A model generated the notes under the pieces. That model was not told the DNA's origin. It did no database searches and was given only the letters and a program-made list of their open reading frames with translations. A program made the translations under genes and the position numbers. Positions 14,001-26,101 of a stretch of 64,000 nt of DNA are shown piece by piece. Position 1 is the first letter of the stretch. Each line of letters opens with the position of its first letter. The stretch spans positions 1,483,501-1,547,500 of the forward strand of contig WPIO01000001.1 in NCBI GenBank assembly GCA_009760855.2, given 5' to 3'. This DNA comes from Cristatella mucedo. Lineage: Eukaryota; Bryozoa; Phylactolaemata; Cristatellidae.

Positions 14001-15229
14001 TGTGTATGGGAACTTCAAATAAACAGTTCAATTCCTCAGACGAGGATCCCAGCCTCTCCCTGCACGTTTGTATGAGCACCTTGTTTCAGGAGGCGCGATA
14101 AATGTTCGGTGGTATTCAAGTGATCACATTGCCTAAGCAGGCACCAGCGCCCAACTGATTTAGTGGCTGGCAATAGCTCCCGGCACATTTGTTAGTCGGC
14201 AGTCTGGCGACAATCCGTGCATTTACAGTGAGTCCTTGAGAAAGGCATATGCCGAGAGCTGCCGACAATTGTCGGGTGGTTTTAGAAACAATTACAGCTG
14301 AGCTTTGCAAACAATTCTTGAAATATAAAGCCTGACAAAGGATTAAACCAGAGAAAGATAGGGCTCGACTCCACTATGCCTGTCACCTATCTATGGGCAA
14401 GCTGGACTTTTTTTGGGAGCCAGAAGACTTATTGCTAGCTTGAGCTACCCAGCCCAGAGACAGGCTACCTACGGTGTTCTCACATTTAGTGGCAGCAGTG
14501 AGACCTTGGGCGGCCTGTCCAAACGAATCAGCACATAAAGTGAGTGCAAATTTTGGAAGGCGGTGCATTTCAATGGTTTCCGGTTGAGACATTTAGTAAT
14601 GGGAAGCGCTGATATTAGGATGAGTGGATAAGATAATCTCTTCTAAGGTAATGCTTCTTCGATTGACCAAGCTGGAGCAGCCCCATGAGTCAATGCTCAA
14701 GGAAGAATGCACGGAGCAGGAGCAGCTGCCAGATTAATGAGGCAAAGACCCAGTCTAGTGACTAGAGGTAGAATGTGTGGTTCGGCATACTGAACACTGG
14801 CCCAGAACCAGCACCAACAGTTTATTGCACAAGGCACGGAGCCGAACGAAGCCCGGCTCCCTTCGCCCCCTTCTCCCACTCTACTCTCCTCCTCCACCAT
14901 TTGGCCACCAGAGGGTTACCAGCCAGTGTGCGTGCCACATCGCAGGTGGACCCCAGCTGTGCACCGGTCGACCCTGATGGTGAATCCACCATCTGGCCAC
15001 CCAGGGGTTACCGGCCTGTGTGCATGCCACATCACAGGATCATCAGAAGAGCCGATATCACAGGCTCACCAGAGGAACCGGCATACACTCGAACTACAGA
15101 ATGGAAGCAGTGGAAGAAGCGATGGATTGCAGAGGAGTGATATCCACACGTGGATCAGATTCGAGTGGAGTAGAGGCAGCTACATCGGAAATGGCTGGAG
15201 CTGGCCTTACTGGGATAAATGAAAAGTAG
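11007..15229. other. Long unrecognised intergenic region
   Basis: No gene or known repeat could be supported here apart from the direct repeat at 14894-15038. Slightly GC-richer patches at 11600-11830 and 14040-15200 hold overlapping open frames on both strands with no domain motifs. Confidence 0.45.
14894..15038. repeat. Imperfect ~53-bp direct repeat, period 92 bp
   Basis: About 14894-14946 and 14986-15038 share the blocks ccaccat(t/c)tggccacc, ggggttacc-like, gtgtgc(g/a)tgccacatc and (g/a)cagg in the same order. The intervening 39 bases are unique. The repeat lies in open frames, but I recognise no protein family. Confidence 0.6.
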
Positions 15230-15600
15230 TTAGTATTGCTGATCTCAAAGACCTTCTTGAAGACCTGCCATTCCACAGGTGCATTGCTGCTGATGCACTG
15301 CTATGGTTCAGGTCCTGTGTCAGAGTGGAATTTCCTAGCAGGAACGGCATTAGTAATCTGAGGAGCCATTTGATTAAATAGGGGTTATCTTAGCATCCGT
15401 GCTTGGTCCACTTCTGTTTGCGATACGAAAACAATTTCTGGCTTTCATCTGTATGCTGACGAAGTGTAGCAGTACCTGGGCTTCCTCACCCCTGCGTTCT
15501 AGCACATCGAACTTGGTAAACCCCGTAGGGCGTTTTACTGACATTCGCATTTTGACTGCAGCCCAGTTTCTCACTGCAGAGTTGCCCACCATTAGCAAAG
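15230..15600 (+). pseudogene. Very decayed L2-like LINE RT core fragment
   Basis: Translations in mixed frames give an ALLWFRSC block (about 15295-15320; compare ALQWFRSYL of LINE A), a VLGPLLFAI block (about 15399) and a FHLYAD block (about 15445), in the order of RT motifs 4-5. Stops and frameshifts are frequent, and divergence from family A is high. Confidence 0.55.
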
Positions 15601-16077
15601 CGTTTTAAAAAATGAGTTCCGTGTCATTTCTGTAACTTTAGCCAGTCCAATATAGGATGCACATATGCGATAGTTAGCTAGGAAAGCACATGAAGAAAAC
15701 GTTCAGTGATCAAGCATCTCATACCCTCAGAATTTCTAAAAGAATGTGTTGCCAAAATTAAAGCTAAAATATAAATGGATTTTTTTGAATTAATAATATT
15801 AGGTATAATAAAATTGTATTGCACTCATAGAACGCAATCTCTGTCTAGGCACTTCACATAGGCTGTACGGGAAGCTCTAGAGTAAGCTATTAGTTATACA
15901 TACATACGGTTGGTTGCAGAATGCGCAGTGTCAGCACACACAAGCCAGGAAAAGACTAATCACGGGGACCTAGCAAATGCTGTAGCAACACACACGTGTA
16001 TGTTTAGGTTATTTTTAAAGGTCAAATCGGGAGATGTCGTGAAGTCAGTCACGAGTAACTTCCAGGCTTTGCCGAGC

Positions 16078-16212
16078 AGGTTTGGTCCAGCTGTTAAGAT
16101 GCTAGCCCCGACGAAGGTCTGGCTGAGGTCGTAGGCTCGAGCCCCGAAGCATATGTGAAGCGCCTGAATAGAGATCAAGTTCTCTTGGAGCGCTGTGAAC
16201 ATTTTTTTGATT
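16078..16212 (+). mobile_element. SINE S1 (tRNA-like head, LINE A-type tail)
   Basis: A tRNA-like head contains a box A-like 'tggtccagctgttaag' stretch and a box B-like 'ggctcgagcccc'. It is followed by catatgtgaagcgcc, an AGAGAT...TTCTCTTgg hairpin and ggagcgctgt, the same fold as the LINE A 3' end. Compare the copies at 29625-29755, 31830-31972 and 39895-40040. Confidence 0.7.
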
Positions 16213-16591
16213 TATTTGAGAGCATATTAAAGGCACTGTCTCCAAAAGATCTTCGAATCGTTCCATGCATTGCTTAGCGATTAAAGCCAAAAGCTGGGAT
16301 AGTATACTGCTTAGCCACATTGGGAGTAGTTCTAATAGGTGGGCAGGAGCAAAAGAATGAAGTAACCTGAGTGTAAGTGACAGAACCTTGAAGTCGATAC
16401 TTGAACTTGATTGGGAGCCAGTGGGGGTTAGCGAGAAATAGCTTGATGTAGCAATTGTGACGCTGGCAGCAGATAAGCCTGGCTGCAGAGTTTTGCACCA
16501 GCTAAGTGCTTGTTCGAATATGTCGGTAGAACAGCAGACTTGGATGGGAATGTGGTCGTTCAGTGAAAGGTCACTTTGGAATAGGAACCTA

Positions 16592-16906
16592 ATAATAATA
16601 AAAATAATAATACATTTGTGTAGCGTCCTCTAAGAACTCTTTCTAGGCGTTGTAAAGATGTTGCATAGAAAGCATTCCCGCGTTTGGTGGTAATATCCTC
16701 AATCAGCAGGCATAGTACTGTAAGCAGGTACATGCACGCACACGAGGAATCACAAAGAACCACCAAATCCTGTAATAAACAGATGCGTTTTAAACTTCTT
16801 TTTAAATATCCTGTCAGCGGGTCGTTGTAACGTGTGTCATTGTTGATTCATCCAGGCTTTGGGAGCGTAGGAACTAAAGGCCCCGGCCACCTAGATTTTG
16901 TGCATA
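16592..16906 (-). mobile_element. LINE family A 3' end nested in an older copy
   Basis: It has its own ATT-type tail (16592-16610), hairpin (16618-16655), 3' UTR and the last coding block (about 16845-16906, matching the 'tatgctcccacagcctgg' region). The older copy resumes immediately after at 16912. This is consistent with insertion of one LINE into another; the exact borders are blurred by divergence. Confidence 0.55.
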
Positions 16907-17040
16907 CGCCACGGTAAAAAGCTGGCAGAGCCGATCTGGAGCTACAGGACGTTGATTTTTTGAGTCATACATTGTTGGCCTATAATTATTAAGTTGGCTT
17001 TATCGTCATTCAAACTGCAGAATATCTATAGCCTTCCATA

Positions 17041-17630
17041 TGGGCACGTCAGTAACGTCATGCCTCAAAGGGAGTTGGGAGAGCTTGACGAGCAAGAAGG
17101 CCGATTGGAATCGAAGCATCCGTAGAGATGTGAGAAATCTGCATAGAAGTAAAAGCCTAGCTATATATGCTTGGCAATTACGTCTGCAAGAGGGAGACTA
17201 TACATTGCAAAAGAAGAGGACCGAGCGAAGCGACGACTCTTAAGTACTGTGCTGTACTTGAGTGGCTAGGAGAACAACACCCAGAGAACAAACGGCACCA
17301 TTAGAATAGACTCGGCTACCATATTTTGTATAGCGTCCGTTTGCTTATGAGTGTGTAGATCAAAATAACTTTCTATTTTATGTCTAGATTAGTAGATTTC
17401 ATCGAAACCAGTCAAGTCTGCCTATTTGCAATTACTTTTCTGTACCATTGCAAGAATTTGTCTTGCTTAAATAAGGATGCCGCAGCCAAGGTAATCTAAG
17501 TACGGTGTAACAACGCGTCCAGAGTTGCCAAACCTCTTAATTCGTTCGCAAATCCTCCTGACTGAGACAGGGTTTAAACACGTAACACTACAGTCTCATG
17601 CTCGGCTCATCTATCCCCAACGTCGCAACA
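17041..17630. other. Unrecognised sequence
   Basis: No feature recognised on either strand. Confidence 0.4.
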
Positions 17631-17639
17631 ACTACGTTG

Positions 17640-17930
17640 CACCGAGTCTTGCTCGCATTTACTGACTTCCGGTTAAGCATGTTCTGGAACTCAATTTCTC
17701 TGTGACTGACTTTTAGGTTTTCATTTTCTTGCTCCGACTTACCTATCTGGAGTACTTCCCAGTCAAGCTTCCCATCTGCTCCTCTGACTTTTGTCATTTG
17801 GCGTTGCTTCAAAATAACCAGACACTGTTCGCAGACCGCGCCTTTAGTTCAAGTGCTTCCAAAGCATTTAACTCATTCACGATTGAAGTAATAACATCAC
17901 TTGACATTAGTTTTAAAAGAAGCTAAAATG
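17640..17930 (+). pseudogene. Decayed L2-like LINE C-terminal fragment
   Basis: The frame from about 17729 to 17926 ends in ADRAFSSSASKAFNS and SLDISFKRS. These correspond to GDRAFSSYAPTAWNS and SPDLTTFKRN at the C-terminus of the LINE A RT. The upstream part contains the 'gacttttaggtt' block. The hairpin and tail are not visible. Confidence 0.55.
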
Positions 17931-18879
17931 TACCCGTTTCAAAAGCCTTTGCTTCCTCCAAGTGAATTATCCGGTTGTGCTTATGTATGCTAATATTGTT
18001 ATGTCATTTCTAATAGGATTACCTTCTTCCTTTCCAACATGTTTTAGGTGCATACGTCGCGATACTTTGATTAGAGTATTTTTAAATGTTTTATGTAATT
18101 ATTACTTTTATCGTCGGTAGTACCATAAGTCAAGTGAAACGAATGCTTAGCTTGACAAGAGCAAAGAACAGATAGCTTACACAATTGGGCGCGCTCTGTC
18201 AATTTTATTACGAAAAAGAAAATACGTGTTTCTACTGCACTGCTTACGAATAGAGAGTGTTTAGTTCATTCTTTGAGAAAATGGCCCTCTGAACCGGCAT
18301 CATCTGGAAAGAACAAACAAGCTCCCACCTACACAATATCTATGCCGCCTGCCACTGGTCTATTTGAACATTAACCTTTATATCTGCTGATATACCCATC
18401 GTTCACTAAAAATCCAGTCGCATTTTGAATGTAAAAACATTACTCAACAAGTAGTCCGCATAATGCAATGCTTAACTTGACAGTACTTGAAGGTCTTCAG
18501 GCGGTCTGCGGACATGCTAATTATGTCATGCTTCTCTTTCCTTAGGGATTCCTGCACAGGAATGGACGGATCCGTGCTTGCTTTTTACAGAACTCAGTTG
18601 AAATGGAGTGAGGTCAGCTAGCCCAATCTTGAGGTTAGTTAGCAGAGACCAATTAAAACCTCCGCATAGTCCGTCGGATCGAGACTGTGCAACATTCAAA
18701 ATACACCACCGAGCAGGTTCGCAACGAGCTAATGCCAGCACAGGACGACGTAGACCAGTACGGGATAAACCCAAGCAGAGGAGATGGGGTCTAATAACCG
18801 ATCGAAAGAAGTTATTGGCACATTAGTGCTCTGTGAACTCAGTCACACTATGGTGAGCAGGGCAGTAGTAGCCAAAGTT
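17931..18879. other. Unrecognised sequence
   Basis: Nothing recognised; short overlapping frames only. Confidence 0.4.
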
Positions 18880-19460
18880 TAATTTGCAGGGGCTCGCTTG
18901 CACGACTGCGGCGGCACGGCTACGAAAAAGACCGACGAACGACGCGCCGAAGGCGCGTCGTGGGCATGGCGACAACTGCATTATACGCAGGCGAACGCAG
19001 GCGGGTGAGCACGCGTGCCGGTGCCGTTGCCGTCAAACAAGAAGCCCCTGAGCGCGAGAAAAGATTATGGAGTAACGAAGAGAAGAGAGCGAAAGAGAGG
19101 GTGATAAAGTGAGAGGGGATGGCGTGCGTACGGGCCGACGCGCAAGCGAAAAGCACGTCGCTGCAGCGCTAGTGGGGTCAAACCACGCAGCTGACCCTTC
19201 GCAATTAAAGCTCGCTCGGTCAGCGGATATGGGCAGCCAGCAGCGCCTAATGCGCTGATGCCCAGATCGACCGCCGGTCGAGAAGAGAAGTGCCAGTCGA
19301 ACGGGGGGGGGCGGAGCAGCATTGCGGCGAGGCCACGCCCAGAAGTTGCCATCGCGAGCTACTCGGAACGTCTATCGACGACCTGCGCCTCCGCTGTACT
19401 CTGCTGCTGGCGTCAGTCGCCACTTAGCACGCCGACTTTCGCGGCTTCACTCTAGCGCGA
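18880..19460. other. GC-rich, CpG-rich patch
   Basis: This stretch is clearly richer in GC and CpG than its surroundings. It holds a 10-bp-arm perfect hairpin at 18939-18961. It has overlapping frames on both strands but no recognisable protein. Possible readings are a CpG-island promoter, an LTR or part of a foreign element; none can be chosen from the sequence alone. Confidence 0.4.
18939..18961. repeat. Perfect hairpin, 10-bp arms, GAA loop
   Basis: acgacgcgcc (18939-18948), loop gaa, and ggcgcgtcgt (18952-18961) are exact reverse complements. No T-run follows, so a bacterial-type terminator reading does not apply. Confidence 0.85.
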
Positions 19461-19718
19461 TTCTTCAAATATGTTCATTAAAAATATGATCGACAGTGAA
19501 AATGATACAGGGCGCCGCTCGGTTGTCTGAGCACATAATACGCCCGTCAAAATTAAAATTACTGTACGTATGGACTGTAGGCCAACGTATTCGAGCACGC
19601 CCCGGAAATTCTTCAACGCCAGGTGGAGCCGCTCGACCACTCCTTGTGTGCGGGAAAAAATGTTATCCAGAAAATTAGGCGTGTGATGAAACCAACTTAA
19701 TCGGTCCGTATAGTTCAC
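19452..19718 (-). pseudogene. Possible LTR-retrotransposon integrase fragment
   Basis: An 88-codon minus-strand frame contains 'RTQGVVERLHLALKNF', resembling the (P)QxNGxVERxHRxLK motif at the end of the integrase catalytic core in Ty3/gypsy-type elements. The upstream DD residues and flanking LTRs are not recognised. The match is short and the call is tentative. Confidence 0.35.
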
Positions 19719-19734
19719 GTATATGCTATCCTAT

Positions 19735-19866
19735 GAAATGTAATGTAATGTATCTCCGTCTGCAACTCCACAAAGTCATAAAGACCATGTGGGTGCTACG
19801 CAGGAGAGTTTTGTATAGCACACTCACAGCCTAAGCGGCTTTCGGTACGCATTCGGTAGCCAACAT
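19735..19866 (-). mobile_element. LINE family B 3' terminus
   Basis: On plus it starts with taatgtaatgtatctcc (the reverse complement of an ATTAC-type tail) and continues through the reverse complement of the 3' UTR, with 'gcctaagcggctttcggta' and 'ggtagccaaca'. The length is about 130 bases and it is non-coding. Confidence 0.75.
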
Positions 19867-22380
19867 CCTATCCTCTTCCTATCCTGGCCACCGATTGGCT
19901 CAGCCTCACGCAAGTTCGTATCTCATACATGTATGTTGTACATGTTTTTGTAGTCATAATTTGAAATTTGAAGCGTCTAGTGTGTCTTATTTCCTCTTAT
20001 TTTGTCTAATATTGGGTATTACGAGTGTAATGGTGACTATAGAGGTGTTATTTCATGTCCAGATGGGTCTAATAATGTTATAAACAACATGTAGAAGTTG
20101 GTGAACGGGTTTTCTATGGTCAAGCTACGAAAATATTCAATTTATAAATGAAGAATCCTACTTCGCGGAAATTCGCTTATCGAGGTAGAGTCTGGATATG
20201 ATTAACGGCGATGACGGACGACTGCACATGTGAACCATATGGTAGCACGTCTCTCTCGTCCCCCTCGCCCACCGGAATGCCTAACCTTCCAGAGACTGTA
20301 CCATGCCACACCAATCACCGAGCGGCACAGCGCCTGCTAGCATATCAGAGCCCTCAACTGGGTATCCATACCCACGCCCACCCACAAGATCACAGACGCC
20401 ACCCATACGAACAGATCAGAGACGCACTATGCCCACCCGGTGCCCATTGGCATGGGTATGTAGGAGTGTGAGCAACAGGTACCCAGTTGAGGGCTATGTA
20501 GAGTACCATTCGCATCAAGGGCACAGCCTGCTGGCGCGCTACATTGATCAGGGAGTGGAACAGCAAGCTCTTTTACCACATCGAACAAAGAGATGCACTG
20601 GCAGTGTTACCCCAAAAGCCACAGCAACTTCTGAAACGTTAAAGCGATCACTGCGTAAACTAGATGGTTCTCAAAGGGTCTAGCCGGCGACATATCTCTC
20701 GGCCGCTCTCCAGCGATTGTAGTTATCGTTGGGCGGCTTAGAAAATCCATTACCCAGTTTATGAACATAGCAGCAGCTCATTAACTACTTTTTCGGTTAA
20801 AGAATATCTTCGTATCTGATCATAATTAGTTAAATCATCAACTGTTGCAGAGCCACAGCTATCTGCACCATTAAATATGTGGCATACTGCGTCGCATTGG
20901 CTACGTACATAAATGCAGCGAACAGCTTTCCACTGAACTCAGCCGCTCAGGCCGATGTTGCTCACTGGCCTGCATAATGTCTACCGCAGGGTTCATCTGC
21001 TGTCTGCCTTCGCACTTGGGATCATGACTAGCATCGGCGAGCAGTGGCCACTAGTCAGCTTATTCACCGCATGCAACATCACCCTGTGCTCGAAGTACTT
21101 GCTCCTGTCTTTCAGCCTGTCGCCCGCCTGTGGGAACGCTATTCTTTCCCTTACCCACTGCCATGAGCTTCCGACTCGAGCAACAGCCAGCACACCTGCA
21201 GTGTTCGTGAGTAATCTACGTTAGTCTTACCCTAGCTGCGTTCTGGCTAGCTTATCCCTCCGTTGGTATAGCACTCAAAGTGAACCCAATCATTCTCCAG
21301 GCGCTTAACATAAACCCCAGGGCTCGAGCCTATAACCGTAGTCGTTAAATTTGATCACCATTGAGCCGGGCTAAGCACAATAACTCCAGCTTGGTCTTCC
21401 GACGAACCGCTACCCCTTCGCATCACTATATATGGATGCTTTTCATCTATCGCATTGAGTTCACAATGTCCGGCCTAAGTAGATGCCAAAATTCATGGGT
21501 TTTTGGTGCCAGTACAACAGGCTAGAGCATAACCCCAGGCCAAAGTATACCAGGGGTTTAAACGGCCTAGGCCACTTTATACTGTAGAGGTATATTAATG
21601 GCTTAGGCCACTGTATGCCTCATTTGGCCAAATTATACCCAGTCGTATAAATAAATGGTTTTGAGCGATAGAGATGTGAATCGATAGGTGATGGCTCACT
21701 TATTCACGCTGGCGCCGAACCTGGCACCTCATTCTCTGATCTCTCCCCAATCTTATCTTAAGGCAATCATTACTTCGATCTCTCACTAGTCTCGTCTTTT
21801 CTGCAAACTGCCATTTAAGTCAGAATGCGACTACTGTATGCGAACCTGTAGCCTTCGGGCTCTGTAGAAAGTCCAGCGTAGCAACGTGCATAGTCTTGGC
21901 GACTCTTCGCCGTTGCAAATGGTAAAACATTTATATACTGCATAGTTCTGAGTGAACCTCGATTTATTAAGGGATCTTGAAAACCCGGGATTCGCTTTCT
22001 TGTGGTAAGGGCTGTTGCCGGTGCCACCTTGCTGGTGAGGGATTTTCGCTGTTCAGCTTTAAATTCAAAAAACCGCAACTTGTTTTTCAAATGCATCTTT
22101 GCTTCAGATCGCATTTTTTCGGCTTAATTTGAGTTGTAAGCGTTCCGTTTTCCAAATTGAAGACCATCGGCAATCCATCTGTTGGGTCTGCTGAATTGCT
22201 ACAGCCGACTAGTCCGGCGGAAGCTGCTGAGGCAAGAACAGCGGACCCACTTGTAGCAGTTGCTTCCAGGCCATTGTTGTGGCCGTGTGGCACTGTCCCG
22301 AGTTTCCTTTAATAAACGACATCTGCCCGAGCCACCTTTATCTGCGCGAGACTGCCCGCACAAACATAACACCATCCTTC
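19867..22380. other. Unrecognised sequence with an inverted repeat
   Basis: No gene could be supported. A proline-rich 126-codon frame at 20303-20683 overlaps a long imperfect inverted repeat (20349-20495) and has no known domain. Several frames around 21815-22417 are also unplaced. Confidence 0.4.
20349..20495. repeat. Imperfect inverted repeat
   Basis: agccctcaactgggtatcc (20349-20367) pairs with ggtacccagttgagggct (20479-20495) with one base gap. Just inside, catacccacgc (20367-20377) pairs with gcatgggtatg (20450-20460) with one mismatch. The predicted structure is a stem with a ~70-base apical loop. Confidence 0.65.
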
Positions 22381-22382
22381 TA

Positions 22383-22940
22383 TTCTGTTGGACTAAGCCT
22401 CTGGAACTCGCTTCCACACTCTTCGTAAGTCGAGCTAGCCTATGATGATGCCGCTCCTAGCAATGTTAAAGGCGACAGTAAGTTCAAGCTTTTTGACAGC
22501 AGCGGGCATAGAGCATAGGTTAGCAGGAGGACGGGTGAAGAGTATAGGCTGGTCTTATGAGCAGGTAAGTAAGAATAGCCTTTCGATGTCAATTTTTATG
22601 ACCTCCGTCTATCCTTGATACGATGCTGCGTGGCAGAACCTCCTAGGGCAGTTGCCTTCTTAAACGCCTCAATTTCAGCTTGCCATAAATAAGGGGGCAA
22701 AACTTATTTACAAAGCTCGTGGATCTTGCCATGCCACGCCCCTTCCTACTCATCCTGACTGCTTACCTATTGAAAAGGTGAGCCAAAAATTCTGACACTT
22801 TCAAGGCCCACAACGGTTTGGCGCCCTCCTACCTGTCTGAGCTATTAATTGACTTTTTACCTGCTCGCGTGCTGAGCTCATCTGATTCTCTAATCATGGC
22901 TGTCCCACTTAATCAAGTTGAAGACTGTAGACGATTGTTA
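22383..22940 (+). pseudogene. Scattered LINE family B-like fragments
   Basis: About 22383-22432 contains 'ctctggaactcgcttccaca', matching the LWNSLPQ block of LINE B. About 22795-22940 encodes APSYLSELL and LSSSDSLIMAVP, matching APSYLAELL and LRSSVDNRLAIP. The two blocks are in reversed order relative to the intact copy, so they are either two fragments or a rearranged one. Confidence 0.5.
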
Positions 22941-23985
22941 CTTTTGCTAATAAGAGCCTTTAATGTGGAGTTTACTTCAGCATTCTCTTCATGCAAGATG
23001 CTCTAGGCTGCAATGATGCCAATGCTGGCACCGTTTCTGCCCTGCTTTGCTCTTTTCTCTTAGCCTCATTTCGATTTCTTGTCTTCTGGGAGAGCGTCTC
23101 CGAAAGCTTGCCGATAGCCATCGGAACGCTGCTCTTGCAAAAGATCTCTCCACAGAATGCTCTCGGCTTGGACAATTACCACTGAACAATCAACAATTAT
23201 TAAACAACCTAGCTAGAGTCAAAATAATTCTTGCTCTGCATCATCTTTCATAACATGGTTTATTCTGGCCTAGATGGGGTATAGTTTGGCCTAGCCTGGC
23301 CTATTTAACACATCGGATATAAAACGGCTATATTTAATACTGTATTACATTTTATATATTCAACCAGGATTATTAAAATGCGGAGCGAGGTATACTCTTG
23401 GCTACAACACCGGGAATAAAGATGCCCGACAGTGATTGGTGAACCGACTAGAAACCCGATCGAAGGCTCGAACAGTCAATAGTCCTGTCATGACCTCCGT
23501 CATGACCTCTACTTCTCAGAAGCACAGACGCCAAACGCGGCGTTGCAGTCGGAACTATAAATGCCTCCCTGGCTGGAAGGGAGCGGCGGCTTCGGCGGCA
23601 TAGCAAGGCCAGGCAGAGGCAGAACGGGCGATACAGAGCTGGCGATGTCGTTGAGCTCTTCTTCTGCTCTGAACTGGTCAAATGTACCTTGTTATACAGT
23701 AAGATCATGTGAGTTTTCGTTCGCTTTCCACACTGTCCGTTATGGAGTCGAGTACGCCAACTGTTCAAAACTTAGTGGATCGCCTTAGCGATGGAGACAT
23801 TGGCAACGTGCACAACTCTTGGTGGGGGTTTTCAGGCGCGTGCATAAGCTTCTTTAAGCCGGCTTGTCATCTGTTGGTATCTCTGACAATCGAAGCTGGT
23901 GCTAACTGTTAAATCGTTCGCCGGATTTATAAAGCGATACCGTAGTTTGTGAGTAAAAATAATTTAGCATTTAGAAATTTAGCTC
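22941..23985. other. Unrecognised sequence
   Basis: Short overlapping frames on both strands (22972-23253, 23448-23788) without motifs. Nothing else recognised. Confidence 0.4.
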
Positions 23986-23989
23986 CATC

Positions 23990-24590
23990 AAGAGTTAGAC
24001 CAACCATAAGTCAAGTCTCACCTTCTGTAACTCACTGCTTGCTGGTCTACCAGCTTGTGCAATCAGGAGCTTACAGTTGGTTCAAAACGCTGGAGCTGGC
24101 TCGTCTATCGTGAGTGTGGCAGTTGCCACATGACAACATATCTTGCCAACCTACTCTGACTCCCAATCAATCAGCCTATCGACCTCAAGGTTCTGTCACT
24201 TACACTTAGGTTCTTTCATTATTTGGCTCCAGCCTACCCATCTGAACTATTTCTCCACCATGCGAAGAATCGTACAGCCCGCTGTTCTGACTCCAGTCGT
24301 TCAGCAATACCTCACACGAAACTCAAAACCTTTGGAGACTGTGGCTTTAGTTCCTATGCTCCCAAAGCATGGAACTGGCTACCGAAGCAGCTCCCGACGT
24401 CCCGTCATTATGACATTTAAAAAAGCTTAATGCACACCTGTTTATTACAGCATTCCGTAGGTCTTTGTGTGCACATACCTGCTTACACTGTGACTGCTGC
24501 TTGTGTCCAATCATTTGGTAATGCTTTCTGAACTGCATCTGTGCCTAGTGAGATTCAGTTCTCTGAGGGCGCTATACAAAGGTATTATTT
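23990..24590 (+). mobile_element. Diverged LINE family A 3' end
   Basis: It starts at the 'actcactgcttgctggtcta' block (RT C-terminal DFCNSLLTGLP region). It continues through the LTLRSFHYLAPAYPSEL-like and YAPKAWNWLP-like blocks in shifted frames, and ends at gagggcgctatacaaaggtatta (about 24564-24588). It lacks a long tail, and the coding sequence is broken. Confidence 0.7.
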
Positions 24591-26101
24591 TCTGCCATGT
24601 AAACCAAAGACTACTACAGGTATACCCATTACCACTAACACAATCTCGGCCTTAAACCGAGTTGGCAGTGATATATTTTCTAATTGCTAGCTCCTTGGAT
24701 TTATGTCATTGCCTTTCCTATTCTCGAATCTGGACTGGGCTCATCTTTCGGCTTAACCTAACCTATTTGCATCGTGGCATCATCAAGCTTGAAAATGCGA
24801 GCTACAACCGTCATCCTTATGCGTTCTCACAAAAACACGAGTCAGTATGAGACTACTTTCCTAATGGCCGGACAAATATTCGTCGAGGCACCTAGCAGCC
24901 AACTGCTTTGGGTCAGGGATGGCAGTGCTAAGCTAACAGCCAGCGTTATAAACAAGACGTGTTGCATGATTGCAGTTACTGAGACCATGAAATCATCTCT
25001 TAAGCTTCTGGACTCTTCAAGAAGCCACATCTACAGCTGAATCTCTCAATATACAATGCTAGCTTTGATATGATAGAACACACCTAGTATTACAGAGTAA
25101 GCTGCAGTCTTTTGAAGTCAGATCCCAAACACATCCACGTGATGGTGAATTATTTGCTTCCAAAGGCTGAGCAACTTGACTCCTGAGACTTTGGATAAAT
25201 GGCCAAAAGCTTTCAGACCATTGCTAAAACTGCCCATAGTCATGCCTGCAAAGTACGCCCATTGCAAACATGAAGTCCTCACCTTCAGTCGGCAAGGTTC
25301 CATCGATGAGGTTCCATTAATGGATTAGTCGAAATAACCATGCTCAGTAACTTCAAAGGCCTAACAACCCTTAATGATCTTCAAAACAGAATGCATTTCT
25401 ATCAGCGTGAATAAGGCATGTGTTCTGAACCATTCGAATTGGGCTTCGTTCGACCAACAACTCTTTTAGGATTTAACTATCGTTCTACTGGTGCAGTGAC
25501 GACCGATTACATTTTAGATAGATACAAGCTTATTGTTGGCTTTGTCAAGGCCCCGTCTGATTGCAATTGTGACTTCTAGTCGAAAGAGAATGAAAACCTG
25601 TCGGTCAGGCCTGTGATGTTCTGGCTGGTATTAGTTGGGTCATATAATGTCCCCTCAATGTTAGGTCATCGACTGGTAAGTCAGCAGAGGTTTAAATAGT
25701 CTGTTTACGGTTATTGCTGGTGCAGCCAATGAAACCGTTACTTTTTAAGCTCAACGATTAGGATTTCTACACTTGATAATTGCTACTAATACCACTGGCA
25801 AAAGTTGATTACATATTCCAAGTTCTGCAGTAGTCGAACTTTCTCTTATACTCCTAGTTCATTAATGTCCGTGATAACTTCACTTGGCCAGTTCGTGGTT
25901 ACACTGTGTCAACCCCTTAATGATTCTATGCAGAATGTATCGAGTTACCTCAATATTGATGAGATTAGTCAACGCCATTAGGATTCTAGTTATCAATGCT
26001 AAGACCTACTGATTGGTATCTGAATCCAAGCAACTAGCTGGTGCATCTCATTTGGTCAATTTGATGGGCCTGCTTCTGCATATTTAAAGATTATAATGGT
26101 C
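24591..26101. other. Unrecognised sequence
   Basis: No gene or repeat recognised. Confidence 0.4.

Larger units (their letters stand above)
15790..17040 (-). mobile_element. Old LINE family A copy with nested insertions
   Basis: A diverged LINE A on the minus strand has its hairpin near 15830-15855, 3' UTR to about 16075, C-terminal coding region 16268-16590, and upstream coding region resuming at about 16910-17040. It is interrupted by a SINE S1 (about 16078-16210) and by a second LINE A 3' end with its own hairpin and tail (about 16592-16906). No frame is intact. Confidence 0.6.

Noticed and set aside
20303-20683. 126-codon proline/threonine-rich frame
   Set aside because: No domain, overlaps an inverted repeat, and another frame is open over the same stretch. 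Coding status is unsupported.
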